DNA from: Bacillus sp. JCM 19058
GTDB lineage: Bacteria > Bacillota > Bacilli > Bacillales_H > Bacillaceae_D
Direction of reading: 5' to 3'
Assembly: GCA_001310555.1 (NCBI GenBank)
Contig: BAXO01000035.1
Span: forward strand, 1-51,029
DNA: 51,029 bases
Shown here piece by piece: positions 29,579 to 38,235 of this stretch. The notes beneath the pieces were generated by a model, which had not been told where the DNA came from, ran no database searches, and worked only from the letters and a program-made list of their open reading frames with translations. The translations under genes were made by a program, and so were the position numbers. Each line of letters begins with the position of its first letter. Position 1 is the stretch's first letter.

Positions 29579-31058
29579 ATGAACAAGAAGGGCTGCGTTT
29601 ATTTAGTCGGAGCTGGACCTGGAGATCTACGCCTGCTTACATTAAAGGGATTGGAATGTCTGAAGGCGGCAGATGTCGTATTATACGATCGTTTAGTCAA
29701 TCCGCTTTTGCTGGAATGGGCTTCACCGCGGGCTGAGTGTATTTATTGCGGCAAGCTACCTAATCGTCATCTTCTGCGGCAGGAGGCGATCAATGAGCTT
29801 ATGGTCCAACTGGGTCACGAAGGAAAGACGGTTGTCCGTTTAAAGGGCGGTGATCCAAGCGTCTTCGGCCGCGTTGGTGAAGAAGCAGAGGCCTTGGAAC
29901 AAGCTGGGATTCGCTATGAAATTGTCCCTGGTGTAACAGCAGGAATCGGAGCGAGTGCGTATGCAGGTGTACCAATTACTCATCGCGATCATGCTCATTC
30001 TTTTGCAACGGTTGCTGGACACGATCAATCACCTTCAGGTCAGCCGTTAATTGATTGGAAAGCGTTAGCAACAGGAATCGATACGGTTGCATTTTATATG
30101 GGCATTGCTAATTTACACCATATAGCCGAACAACTAATCCATTACGGTCGTTCGCCAAATACGCCTGTGCTTCTTATTCAATGGGGAACCATCGGAAAGC
30201 AAAAAAACGTTGCAAGGCACATTAGCGACGATTGCTAAGCAGGCGGAGGCAGCAAAAGTGAAAAATCCTGCGATTACTTTAGTCGGGGAGGTTGCTCGGC
30301 TGAAAAAAGGGAGGAGCTGGTTTGAACGGCAGCCTTTATTTAAACAGCATGTGCTGCTCGGAAGCTCAAACGAAGAATCCAGTTTAGTAGCAAAGGAGCT
30401 CAGAAAGCATGGGGCAGAAGTGTTCGAATTTCCTCGCTGGAGCACAAACGAGCTGCCATTTACTCTTAGCGCGCCCACTCTTGATACGTACCGACACATT
30501 CTCTTTCTCAGTCCCCGGAGTGTCGAAATGTTTTTCCGTTTTTTGCACAAAGAACAAATTGATATCCGTTCACTAACAGCTGTTTTATACGGGGCTTCAA
30601 AGAAGTCAGAGCACGCGCTTGCCCTGCATGCTTGCATCGCTAGATCTGTGAATGAATTAACTAAAGCAAAAGGAAGCGTCCTTGCCTTAGGAGACGCGGG
30701 CTGGGAGGAGCTTGCCGAAGAGCGTAGGATGATTGCGGGGAGGCACGATTTTATCGCGACGCACCAACGTGTTCTTGTACCACAAACAGCAAAAACCTGC
30801 ATACGGCTGCTTGAGGAAGAACGAATCGAGACGATTGTCCTGCCGAATGCAAGCTCTGTTCATGCAGTGACTGAAGGATTAAAAGCCTGCGGCCTAACGC
30901 CTGAAGCGATAGCTAACAAGTCAACCGTAATTTGCTTTGGCCAAAAATCAGCATCGGCTGCTACAGCCGCGGGGTATCGGATCGATACGATCCTATCAGA
31001 GCCAAGTACACTTGAGCTAATTGAGAAGCTTACAGCAGTACCGACAATAGAAAAATAA
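29579..31058 (+). CDS. cobA-hemD: Fused uroporphyrinogen-III C-methyltransferase / uroporphyrinogen-III synthase (CobA-HemD), frameshifted
   Basis: About 492 aa after repair. The N-terminal SUMT domain has VYLVGAGPGDLRLLTLKG, YDRLVNPLLLEWA, VVRLKGGDPSVFGRVGEEA and VPGVTAGIGASAYAGVPITHR. The C-terminal HemD domain starts around LFKQHVLLGSSNEE and includes ILFLSPRSVEMFF and IVLPNASSVHAV. The frame breaks at the A7 run (30201-30207) just before the linker; with A6 it reads GKQKTLQGTLATIAKQA straight into the second domain, so this is one fusion protein, not two genes. It makes precorrin-2 for siroheme. Start ATG behind AGGGTGGGG. Confidence 0.9.
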
Positions 31059-31078
31059 GCAAGAAGGGAGAGATTGGC

Positions 31079-31876
31079 ATGCAAGCAATTTTATATGTAG
31101 GGCATGGAAGCAGAGTGAGAGAGGGCAGTAATGAGCTTCTTGCTTTTGTCGAAAAAGCAAAGCAAAATCTGCGGCATATCCCGATTCAGGAAACCTGTTT
31201 CATCGAGCTTGCAGCACCGGATATCGAAACGGGAATAGCTACTTGTATTGGACAGGGGGCAACAAAGATTGCAGTTATTCCAGTCTTGCTTCTAGCGGCT
31301 GGGCATGCAAAGTTCGATATTCCAAATGAAATAAAGAAAGCGCAGCACCGATACCCAGGCGTCCATTTTTCCTATGGTAAAGTATTGGGCGTGGAGCCGG
31401 TCATCATCCAGTTATTAAAAAGTCGTCTGGAAGAGAACGGCTTAAAAAAAATATTCTCACCGCCAAATTATGAAGAACGGGAGCCTGTGACCGTTCTGCT
31501 CATCGGACGGGGCAGCAGTGATCCGGGGGCAAACAGCGATCTCGCTAAAATTGCTCGTCTTCTGTGGGAAGTCGCGCCTGTCCGCCATATCGAGACGTGC
31601 TATTTGGCAGCAACGCGTCCGTCACTTGTCGAAGGGCTTGAGCGGACGGCGAAAGAGCCTTTTCAACACGTATACGTTCTGCCATATTTACTGTTTACCG
31701 GCGTTCTAATGAAGGAAATCCAACAAAAATTGGATTGGCTCTCCGAAAAAACAGCTAAACAATATACTCTTTGTCCATATTTAGGCTTTGACGAACGGCT
31801 TGTCCAATTGCTGATTACCCGTGTACAGCAGCTGCTTGACGCTCCACTTCCTTCAGTTTCGGAGCTCTCTAAATGA
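31079..31876 (+). CDS. sirB: Sirohydrochlorin ferrochelatase SirB (CbiX type)
   Basis: 265 aa with two CbiX half-domains: YVGHGSRVREGSNELL opens the first and LIGRGSSDPGANSDLAKI the second. The metal-site motif AVIPVLLLAAGHAKFDIP, with its His, lies in the first half. It inserts iron into sirohydrochlorin as the last step to siroheme. Start 20 bp after cobA-hemD behind AAGGGAGAG; its end overlaps the start of sirC by 4 bp (ATGA). Intact frame. A cobalt-specific CbiX is the alternative, but no cobalamin genes are near. Confidence 0.9.
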   Translation: MQAILYVGHGSRVREGSNELLAFVEKAKQNLRHIPIQETCFIELAAPDIETGIATCIGQGATKIAVIPVLLLAAGHAKFDIPNEIKKAQHRYPGVHFSYGKVLGVEPVIIQLLKSRLEENGLKKIFSPPNYEEREPVTVLLIGRGSSDPGANSDLAKIARLLWEVAPVRHIETCYLAATRPSLVEGLERTAKEPFQHVYVLPYLLFTGVLMKEIQQKLDWLSEKTAKQYTLCPYLGFDERLVQLLITRVQQLLDAPLPSVSELSK

Positions 31877-32495
31877 AGAGACGGCTTCCGATCATGTTAA
31901 CGCTTGAGCAAAGGCTCGTTGTAGTGGTTGGTGGTGGCGCCGTCGCTGCTAGACGAGTCCCACAGCTTTTCGATGCCGGCGCGACGGTAACGGTAATTGC
32001 AGTTAAGCTTCACCCGACTTTAAGGAAACTATATGAAAAGGGTCAGCTCCAGTGGGAGCAAAGGCAAGTCCAGCCTAATGAACACTTCCACGCCGATGTG
32101 CTAATGCTGATGACCGATGATCGAGAGTTAAATGAGTCTCTTTATAGGCAAAGAAGGCAGCATCAGTTTGTTTACCGAGCCGATGCCGCCGAAAAAAAGT
32201 GACTTGCACTTTCCGCTCGTTCTCAAAAAAAGGCCACCTCACATTAGCGCTATCCACAAATGGCACGAGCCCGATTTACGCAAAACGTCTGAAGCATCAA
32301 CTCGAAGCTCTACTCCCGGCGGAAATCGAAGCCGATCTCGCTTTCCTCGAGCAGGCGCGGAAAGCAATATTCGCTCGGCGCCTTTCAGCTGAAAAGAAAA
32401 AACAGCTGCTCCAAGCCGTTGCCTCTGAATCATTTTTACGAGAGGCCCACCGAGAAAAGCTGTTAAAGGAGATGCTTCTTCAGCTTCAATCTTGA
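31873..32495 (+). CDS. sirC: Precorrin-2 dehydrogenase SirC (two frameshifts)
   Basis: 206 aa after repair. NAD-binding Rossmann fold with LVVVVGGGAVAARRVPQLF and TVIAVKLHP; dehydrogenates precorrin-2 to sirohydrochlorin. The frame breaks at two A7 runs (about 32192-32198 and 32225-32231); with A6 at each the protein reads DAAEKSDLHFPLVLKKGHLTL in one frame and then NGTSPIYAKRLKHQLE, the usual NGxSP motif. Translationally coupled to sirB. The siroheme made here is required by CysI. Confidence 0.88.
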
Positions 32496-32538
32496 TGTGC
32501 CAAGCGCCGGACCTGAGCCTTGGCATTCATTTGGTATA

Positions 32539-32685
32539 CTGACCTCATCAAGTCCGGATGCTCATCCCTCGAACCGATTAGCTCTCCCGTCGAATCGGGA
32601 GGCTCAACCGTCGAATTCCAGTGCTCTCCCGTCGAATCGGGAGGCTCATTCGTCAAGTCCGGATACTCTACCCGCCGATTTTAGA
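32539..32685. repeat. Tandem repeat of a 21-bp unit, seven copies
   Basis: Units begin GCTC and have the core CCGTCGAA. Starts are at 32539 (degenerate), 32560, 32581, 32602, 32623, 32644 and 32665. Units 3 and 5 (32581 and 32623) are identical over 21 bp, each containing the small palindrome CTCCCG-N6-CGGGAG. The unit is 7 codons long, and a 74-codon frame through it (GTG at 32497) encodes repeats of PSNREA/PSNSSA type; that frame has no ribosome site of its own. No spacers, so it is not CRISPR. Confidence 0.85.
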
Positions 32686-32730
32686 ACGAACCTAGGTACG
32701 GCGTCTCCAATTCGTGTGTAGGAACTCGAC

Positions 32731-33618
32731 TTAGTTTTTTTGAAACGAAAGCTTTGCGATCGCATCATGCTGATGAATGGATTCTTCATTTCGGCATTCG
32801 ACTTCGAAAGAGTGAATATGTTCGTTTTCGTAGAGATCACTAGCGACCAAACGAGCTAAATCTTCGACAAAGCGAGGATTTTCAAATGCACGTTCGGTAA
32901 CTGCTTTTTCATCTGGACGCTTTAATACAGGGTAAAGTACTGAGCTTGCATTACTTTCTCCAGCTTGCAACAGTACAGCCTTCCAATCAACAGGGTTTAA
33001 TGTGTCGACTCCGGCTTTCATCGTCACAAAGCCTCGCTGGTTATGGGCGCTATACTCACTAATTTCCTTTGAGCACGGACAAAGTGTTGTTATTGCAGCA
33101 GTTAAAGCGATACTGGAGGTGTATCCATTTTCTTCGTCAAATTGAACATCGAGCGTTACATCTGAATGAGCCATACCTTCCTTATTCAAGTAAGGGCTTG
33201 ATTTCGTATGAAACCAAGGGAACGATACGGTACAATTTGCCGACTTTTGTTCCATTTCTCTTGCTAATATCGCGGTGAATTCCTGCAATGTTTCGAGTGA
33301 TAAAATGTGTCTTTGAAAAAAGAGGTGAAGTTGTTCTGTTAAACGACTCATATTAATCCCTTTAAAATCTGCTCCGAGGCTTGTTGTCATCGAAAATTCT
33401 GCAACGGTTGTCTGAGTCGTCGGCTCGAGCTCAGACTCAATCATAACAGGATACTTTACCTTCGAAATACCTACTTGCTGAAGCGCAAAGTAATAATCAT
33501 CCGGTTTATTTTGTAAATCTTGCATTTGTTCTTTTTCTTTTGGCTTTGTCCCTTCAATTGGGGCAACCGATCCGAAGTGGCGGTGCCGCTCTTCTTTAGA
33601 TGGTAAAACTCGTTTCAT
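32731..33618 (-). CDS. folE2: GTP cyclohydrolase FolE2 (type IB)
   Basis: 295 aa, intact. Converts GTP to dihydroneopterin triphosphate for folate and queuosine. Diagnostic features: FGSVAPIEGTKPKEKEQMQD at the N-terminus, YPVMIESELEPTTQTTVAEF, CPCSKEISEYSAHNQRG (the key Cys and Glu region) and HSFEVECRNEESIHQHDAIA at the C-terminus. ATG behind GGGGGAGTAG. In B. subtilis folE2 is induced through Zur under zinc limitation; I searched the upstream 120 bp for a Zur box and saw no convincing one. Confidence 0.95.
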   Translation of the reverse strand: MKRVLPSKEERHRHFGSVAPIEGTKPKEKEQMQDLQNKPDDYYFALQQVGISKVKYPVMIESELEPTTQTTVAEFSMTTSLGADFKGINMSRLTEQLHLFFQRHILSLETLQEFTAILAREMEQKSANCTVSFPWFHTKSSPYLNKEGMAHSDVTLDVQFDEENGYTSSIALTAAITTLCPCSKEISEYSAHNQRGFVTMKAGVDTLNPVDWKAVLLQAGESNASSVLYPVLKRPDEKAVTERAFENPRFVEDLARLVASDLYENEHIHSFEVECRNEESIHQHDAIAKLSFQKN

Positions 33619-33740
33619 CTTACTACTCCCCCTTATTCTTTACGAAAAATATAATCGATTAGCAAGACAGAACCTTATACCGATAAGCTTTCGGATTATT
33701 GGGACCTGCTTGACCTTTCCCAAGTATAACATGATTGGGG

Positions 33741-33816
33741 TGCCCTACGTCCATAAGTATGGAAGGGCAGCATGACTCCTCCGAGAGCCTGGCCTCTCAT
33801 AAGTGTAGGCCGGGAG
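33741..33816 (+). ncRNA. Candidate structured RNA, two adjacent hairpins with similar loops
   Basis: In the 460-bp gap between folE2 and a small membrane protein gene. Hairpin A pairs TGCCCT with AGGGCA and TCCAT with ATGGA around an AAGT loop (33741-33769). Hairpin B pairs CTCC with GGAG and GGCCT with AGGCC (33776-33816), with a loop that again holds CATAAGT. An alternative pairing GAGAG/CTCTC would compete with B. TATAAC at 33725-33730 could be a -10. No known riboswitch consensus that I can recall fits. The rest of the gap shows nothing I can name. Confidence 0.35.
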
Positions 33817-34082
33817 AATGTACCGAATTAGCCTTGTTCATTCGTTCCGTATCGACGAAATGCCTGAATCTAGCTTGCGTCTGCTTACTCCTATCGAGCA
33901 TGGAGCCAGCTATAATCAAAGGAATCAAGCTGGATCACTTGTCCTTTTAGTTAGGAAATGTCAAAATGATAAGATATTGTACTTGAAGGGTGGTAGGTAC
34001 ATAGTATATGAGCGGTGGCAGACTAAAACTCTGACCTACTCCACCTTTATTGAAATATGTCGAATAAGGAAGTGAACAAAGC

Positions 34083-34374
34083 TTGAAAAAAATGGACTGG
34101 ACTTTGGGTGTTTTTAGCAATTATATTAATTTTCATCGGCCTGGTGATTCCGGTTACGGTAGAGCCGGATCAAGACAGTCGGGTTATCCTCGACCATACA
34201 TTAAACGTTTACAGCGCGCCTTCGTGCTTCGATCAGGCTGAACTGACCAATAATTTGGAGGAAACTACTCTTGCAGTGGCATCGGAGAACGACTTTGAGC
34301 CGGAGTCGGAATGTACGGAAGAAGCGTTTCGGGGTGAGCGGGCCTCGTTGATTATTTCGTGGTTCCGGCAGTGA
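34083..34374 (+). CDS. Small membrane protein, hypothetical (frameshifted at an A7 run)
   Basis: About 96 aa after repair. TTG at 34083 behind AAGGAAGTG. With A6 in place of A7 (34086-34092) it starts MKKWTGLWVFLAIILIFIGLVIPV, one membrane helix, followed by an acidic outside domain with VILDHTLNVYSAPSCF and FEPESECTEEAF (two Cys) and a tail GERASLIISWF. The layout (short N-terminus in, acidic domain out) fits a small exported or anchored protein conserved in alkaliphilic Bacillus, but I cannot name it. Neighbours give no hint. Confidence 0.55.
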
Positions 34375-34690
34375 AGCGAGTGACTATTCGATTCATTAAT
34401 GAAGGCCGATGTCCGAAGCGGTCGGTCGTGCCAATAGGCTAGCCTTATGTAACACGAGAATGAAAATGTACGTTTGTTTTGGACGTTTTCTCCCATGTCC
34501 TAAAGTTTAAATAAGGTACGAACGCTAAGCTAAACGTTAAAAGGTTGCATTAAGCTGTGGCGTCGGAGCGATAGCTTGTTCCCTGATGCTTCGGGTTGAT
34601 GAAGCTAGTTTCACTCTATATTTAGGATAGGCGCATTTTGACAGAAGTCCGGATATGTAAGCAGAAGGCAAAAAGCGCGGGGTACGGGCT

Positions 34691-34745
34691 CTGTGCATTC
34701 GTCAGGGAAAAAGGCACTGCACAGTCATTTTTTTTCTGTGAGAGA
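34691..34745 (+). terminator. Terminator in the gap before aspartokinase (first)
   Basis: CTGTGCA (34691-34697) pairs with TGCACAG (34728-34734), followed by TCATTTTTTTT. Confidence 0.55.
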
Positions 34746-34816
34746 TTAAAAGATTAGCATTAGCTCGAAACAAACGTTAATGAAAGACCGATTTATCCAT
34801 TTTCATAAGACGATGA

Positions 34817-34849
34817 GAGCAAACGATCGTATTTCGTTTGTTCTTTTTC
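34817..34849 (+). terminator. Terminator in the gap before aspartokinase (second)
   Basis: GAGCAAACGA pairs with TCGTTTGTTC (ten pairs, one G-U), followed by TTTTTC. Confidence 0.6.
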
Positions 34850-34983
34850 TCCATTAAAGAAGATGTTTGCCCGAAAATGGAATGATGCTGCTCAATTTTT
34901 GCCTATCATTGCTCTATTGAAGTTTCAGAAAGAGTGAGGGAATGTGAGCAGCTTATACCTAGATTTTAGCTGGAAAAACCTTT

Positions 34984-35012
34984 TTGCCAAAGCATTTTTC
35001 ATGTGTTATAGT
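34984..35012 (+). promoter_or_regulatory. Sigma-A promoter of aspartokinase
   Basis: TTGCCA (34984-34989), a 17-nt spacer, then TATAGT (35007-35012) preceded by TGT as in an extended -10. The start codon is 63 bp downstream. Confidence 0.7.
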
Positions 35013-35074
35013 TTAGAATGTTCTAATAATTTTTAGGTAGATAGAAGCAACAACGATAGGAGCTGGAGCAACCA

Positions 35075-36444
35075 ATGAAAGTAGCTAAGTTTGGAGGAAG
35101 CTCCGTTGCAAGTGCAGAACAGATAAAAAAAAGTAGCTGCAATTGTAGCGGGGGATCATGAGAGAAAAATTATCGTCGTTTCTGCACCAGGTAAGCGAGA
35201 TAGACTGGATTCAAAGGTAACCGATTTATTAATTCAGCTAGCGGAAGCTCGCCTGGCGGGTGAGGAAACGGAACAGAAATTGAAGGCGGTTGTAGAGAGA
35301 TATGAAGCAATAGCAACAGGACTAGGGATGGACGGGGACATCGTAGCGACGATCGAAGCGACCTGAGAGAACGAGTGAGCTTTGAGCGTTCAAATCCAGG
35401 ATTGTTTATCGATTTGCTAAAGGCTAGCGGTGAGGACAATAATGCGAAGCTGATTGCTGCTTATTTTCAAAGCCAAGGGCTAGATGCGACGTATGTTAAT
35501 CCGAGGGACGCTGGCTTGTTTGTTAGCGATGAGCCAGGTAATGCCCAGATTCTTCCTGAGGCCTATAATAATTTGTATAAATTAAGAGAGCGAGACGGTA
35601 TCATTGTATTCCCAGGATTTTTTGGCTATTCGAAGCAAGGGACGCTCGTCACATTCCCGCGGGGAGGGTCTGATATAACCGGTTCGATCGTTGCAGCAGG
35701 CACAAAAGCGGAACTCTATGAAAATTTCACTGATGTTGATTCTGTATTCGCTGCAAATCCGAATGTTGTTGACAATCCTGTTCAGATTAAGCGGATGACA
35801 TATCGTGAAATGCGTGAGCTTTCTTACGCCGGGTTCTCAGTATTCCACGATGAAGCACTGATTCCTGCATTCCGTAACGGAATTCCGGTCTGTGTAAAAA
35901 ATACAAATAATCCTTTGTCCTCTGGGACGATGATTATTGCCGAGCGAGAATATTATATGAATCCTGTCATCGGCATTGCTGCAGATGAAGGGTTCTCAAC
36001 CATCTATGTTCGAAAATATTTAATGAACCGGGAAGTTGGTTTTGGGCGCAAACTACTGCAAATCCTTGAAGATGAGGGTTTATCTTATGAGCACATGCCA
36101 TCAGGTATTGATGATACATCTGTGATTTTACGCTCGGCTCAACTGACACAAGCGATTGAAGGGCGGATTGTAACACGGATCAAAAACGAACTGTGTGTTG
36201 ATGATGTTTATGTGGAACGTGGATTTGCGATGGTTATGATTGTTGGTGAAGGAATGCATAATACGCTCGGTGTCTCAGCGCGAGCAACGTCAGCTTGGCA
36301 CGAGCAAATGTCAATATCGAAATGATTAACCAAGGTTCGTCAGAAGTCAGTCTTGTGCTAGGGATTCATCAGGAGGATGCGAATGTAGCAGTACAACAGC
36401 TGTATCAAGAATTTTTCGGAGCTGCTGAAGAAGTGATCCAATAA
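35075..36444 (+). CDS. yclM: Aspartate kinase, YclM/ThrD type (three frameshifts)
   Basis: 456 aa after repair, the length of B. subtilis YclM. Phosphorylates aspartate, the first step to lysine, threonine and methionine. Motifs: KVAKFGGSSVASAEQI (nucleotide lysine), IIVVSAPGKRDRLDSKVTDLL, the FPRGGSDITGSIVAAG substrate loop and two C-terminal ACT domains (from about residue 300). The frame breaks at an A8 run (35125-35132), near 35361 (one G lost) and near 36288 (one T lost); each repair restores conserved sequence, e.g. ARATSALARANVNIEMINQGSSE. No downstream pathway gene is attached. Confidence 0.92.
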
Positions 36445-36468
36445 TGTGAAAATCTTGTTTAGTTATCT

Positions 36469-36523
36469 AAAAGGTCCCTCTATTGAGCATTGTTATAAAG
36501 GCTCAATAGGGGGACCTTTTTTT
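36469..36523 (+). terminator. Rho-independent terminator after aspartokinase
   Basis: A 20-base-pair stem with a single G-U pair (36469-36488 with 36501-36520), core AAAAGGTCCCTCTATT, followed by a T run. Confidence 0.92.
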
Positions 36524-36632
36524 ACAAGGCAAGACCCCACTTCATAGACAGACCGAACGAAGGAATGTGTACAATGATATAGTGGGGAGGTGCTGTGATA
36601 GAGAGTGGATAGCGATAAAGAGCAGGATAAAA

Positions 36633-37980
36633 TTAATTTTGTGATTCAAGTTCTTTTAGGACAATTTCACCGCGTTCTTGCAACCACCTAACAAACTCTG
36701 GCGGTGTCATGTCAGATTCGTAAAAGTCATTCGATACAGAACCATGCCATGGCTCACCTGCAGCTTCAAGGGAATGCTCAATATGGAACCGGTTAGGTGA
36801 TCTTTTTTTGAGGTGTTATGTCGAAAAGTGACTCTATATGAATATTTTGATATGCGGGTTCTTCCTCCCCGAAGACTACATGAATATCTTCATTGACAAG
36901 AGGAGAGGCAATGCCTTTAGCAGAAAAGTTGGTTTGATACTCATCGGATAAAAGAAAGTCAATCACTTGAAAGGACTGTTCAATGGATTCACTAGTATTT
37001 GTAATACCGATGACCTCACCGCTTGAAGTCGGACCAATACCCGGCATATGTTCCCAACTCGGATATGTGACGATATCCCAGTTGAAATGAGCATTTTGAT
37101 AGCTCGATGTCTGATCATAGGACGCATGCATGGCCAGAACACCATCCATAAACACATGCTCCATATCGCCTGGACGCTCCGGATAGTTTCCTAAAATGTT
37201 AAATAATGTGTCCATTAGTTCGAGCGTCATTCCAAAGGCGGGCTCGTCCTGGAAGTGTGGATTTCCATTTTCGTCTTGATGATCCACACCGTGTTGAGTA
37301 AACGCTGAATGAAAGTGAGCGTGTAACCCGTGGTATAGTACACCGTCATGTTCGCGTGAGACTTGGCGGGCTAATTCGGCGACTTCAGCCCATGTCATAT
37401 GGTCTTTAGGATAATCAACGCCGAATAAATCAAAAATATCTTTATTGTAATGGAGGGCGCTCAAACCGCGTGTTAATGGAAGTGCACCCAATATATTCGA
37501 CTCTGGACCAAGGAACTCATTACTACGGCTTCGAAGCTCCTCAACAATATTATCTTCAAGACGAGAGAGCTCAAAGTCCACTGTCTCAAAAACTTTATTT
37601 AAATCATAAGCCAAATCTTTTTGGAATATTGCAGTAGTACTACCAGGACTGCCTGTCACCCAGAGGTCAGGAAGGTTTTGTGAAACAATCAATTCCTCTA
37701 ACTGTTCAGTATTTCCGGGATGAGCCTCAATATGAGTCAACTGAATATGGTCAAAATGATTCTCAACAGGATCTTTAAACCGTTCGTTAAACTCTCCTTC
37801 TGATCCGGGCCATGCTAATGTTAACTCTACATCTTCGGGCTGTTGATGAATGAATTGATCCTCTTCATTTTGTATCTGTAAATCATTGGAATTGTCGGTG
37901 TCCTCCGAACAGGATGCTCCTACTAGCAGAAAAGAAAAAGTAATGGATCCTATCATTATCTTTTTGTAGAATGACAACAT
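36633..37980 (-). CDS. Orphan extracellular solute-binding lipoprotein, family 1 (frameshifted)
   Basis: About 448 aa. Signal peptide ending at the lipobox VGASC (Cys24), then an acidic linker and ELTLAWPGSEGEFNERFKDPVENHF. The middle has the ligand-site pattern LPLTRGLSALHYNKDIFDLFGVDYPKDHMTW. The frame breaks at a T7 run near 36806-36812 (plus strand); with six the C-terminus is PQKRSPNRFHIEHSLEAAG and ends at 36633-36635. It resembles the protein at 49300-50645 more than the one at 22824. No permease or ATPase nearby; the ligand is unknown. Confidence 0.8.
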
Positions 37981-38200
37981 TTTACCTCCCCTCTATATTT
38001 TTAAGCACAGGTAGAATATTAAATGAAAAAAACGGCACATAAACTAAAGTAGCTGCCACACAACCCTTGTGATTGAGTAAGCTCGTTATTTCTAAACTTT
38101 CGTTTAAAGTATAATTTTTGATAAAAAAAATATCTCCACAATTTTTGCGCAGTTTTAAATATTGTCAACTTATCTTGCATTTGATAGAAAGGGGTGGGAT

Positions 38201-38235
38201 AAAAAAAGATGACCCCTCAATTCAGAGGTCATCTT
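38201..38235 (-). terminator. Terminator after the sodium channel gene
   Basis: On the minus strand, GATGACCTC pairs with GAGGGGTCATC (one bulge), followed by seven T (plus-strand A run 38201-38207). The stop codon of the channel gene is inside the first arm. Confidence 0.75.

Larger units (their letters stand above)
34375..35074. other. 700-bp gap before aspartokinase with two terminator-like hairpins
   Basis: No coding region recognised. Two hairpins followed by T runs (34691-34745 and 34817-34849, listed separately) show that something is transcribed in the plus direction here, either a small RNA or a leader. A T-box, lysine riboswitch and SAM riboswitch were looked for and not found. Confidence 0.5.

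Noticed and set aside
30134..30802. Minus-strand open frame of 222 codons
   Set aside because: Antisense to the CobA-HemD fusion; no start signal and no family resemblance.
32539..32685. Possible CRISPR array
   Set aside because: Units are head-to-tail without spacers, and unit sequence drifts; no cas genes in the window.
33619..33760. Zur box upstream of folE2
   Set aside because: The only A/T-rich imperfect palindrome (TAATCGATTATA region) does not match the Zur consensus well enough.
33735..34075. Short plus-strand open frames (71 and 85 codons)
   Set aside because: No ribosome sites, no recognisable protein, and they overlap the hairpin pair listed as candidate RNA.
34375..35074. Lysine riboswitch or T-box before aspartokinase
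   Set aside because: The conserved core motifs are missing, and the best promoter lies after the hairpins.
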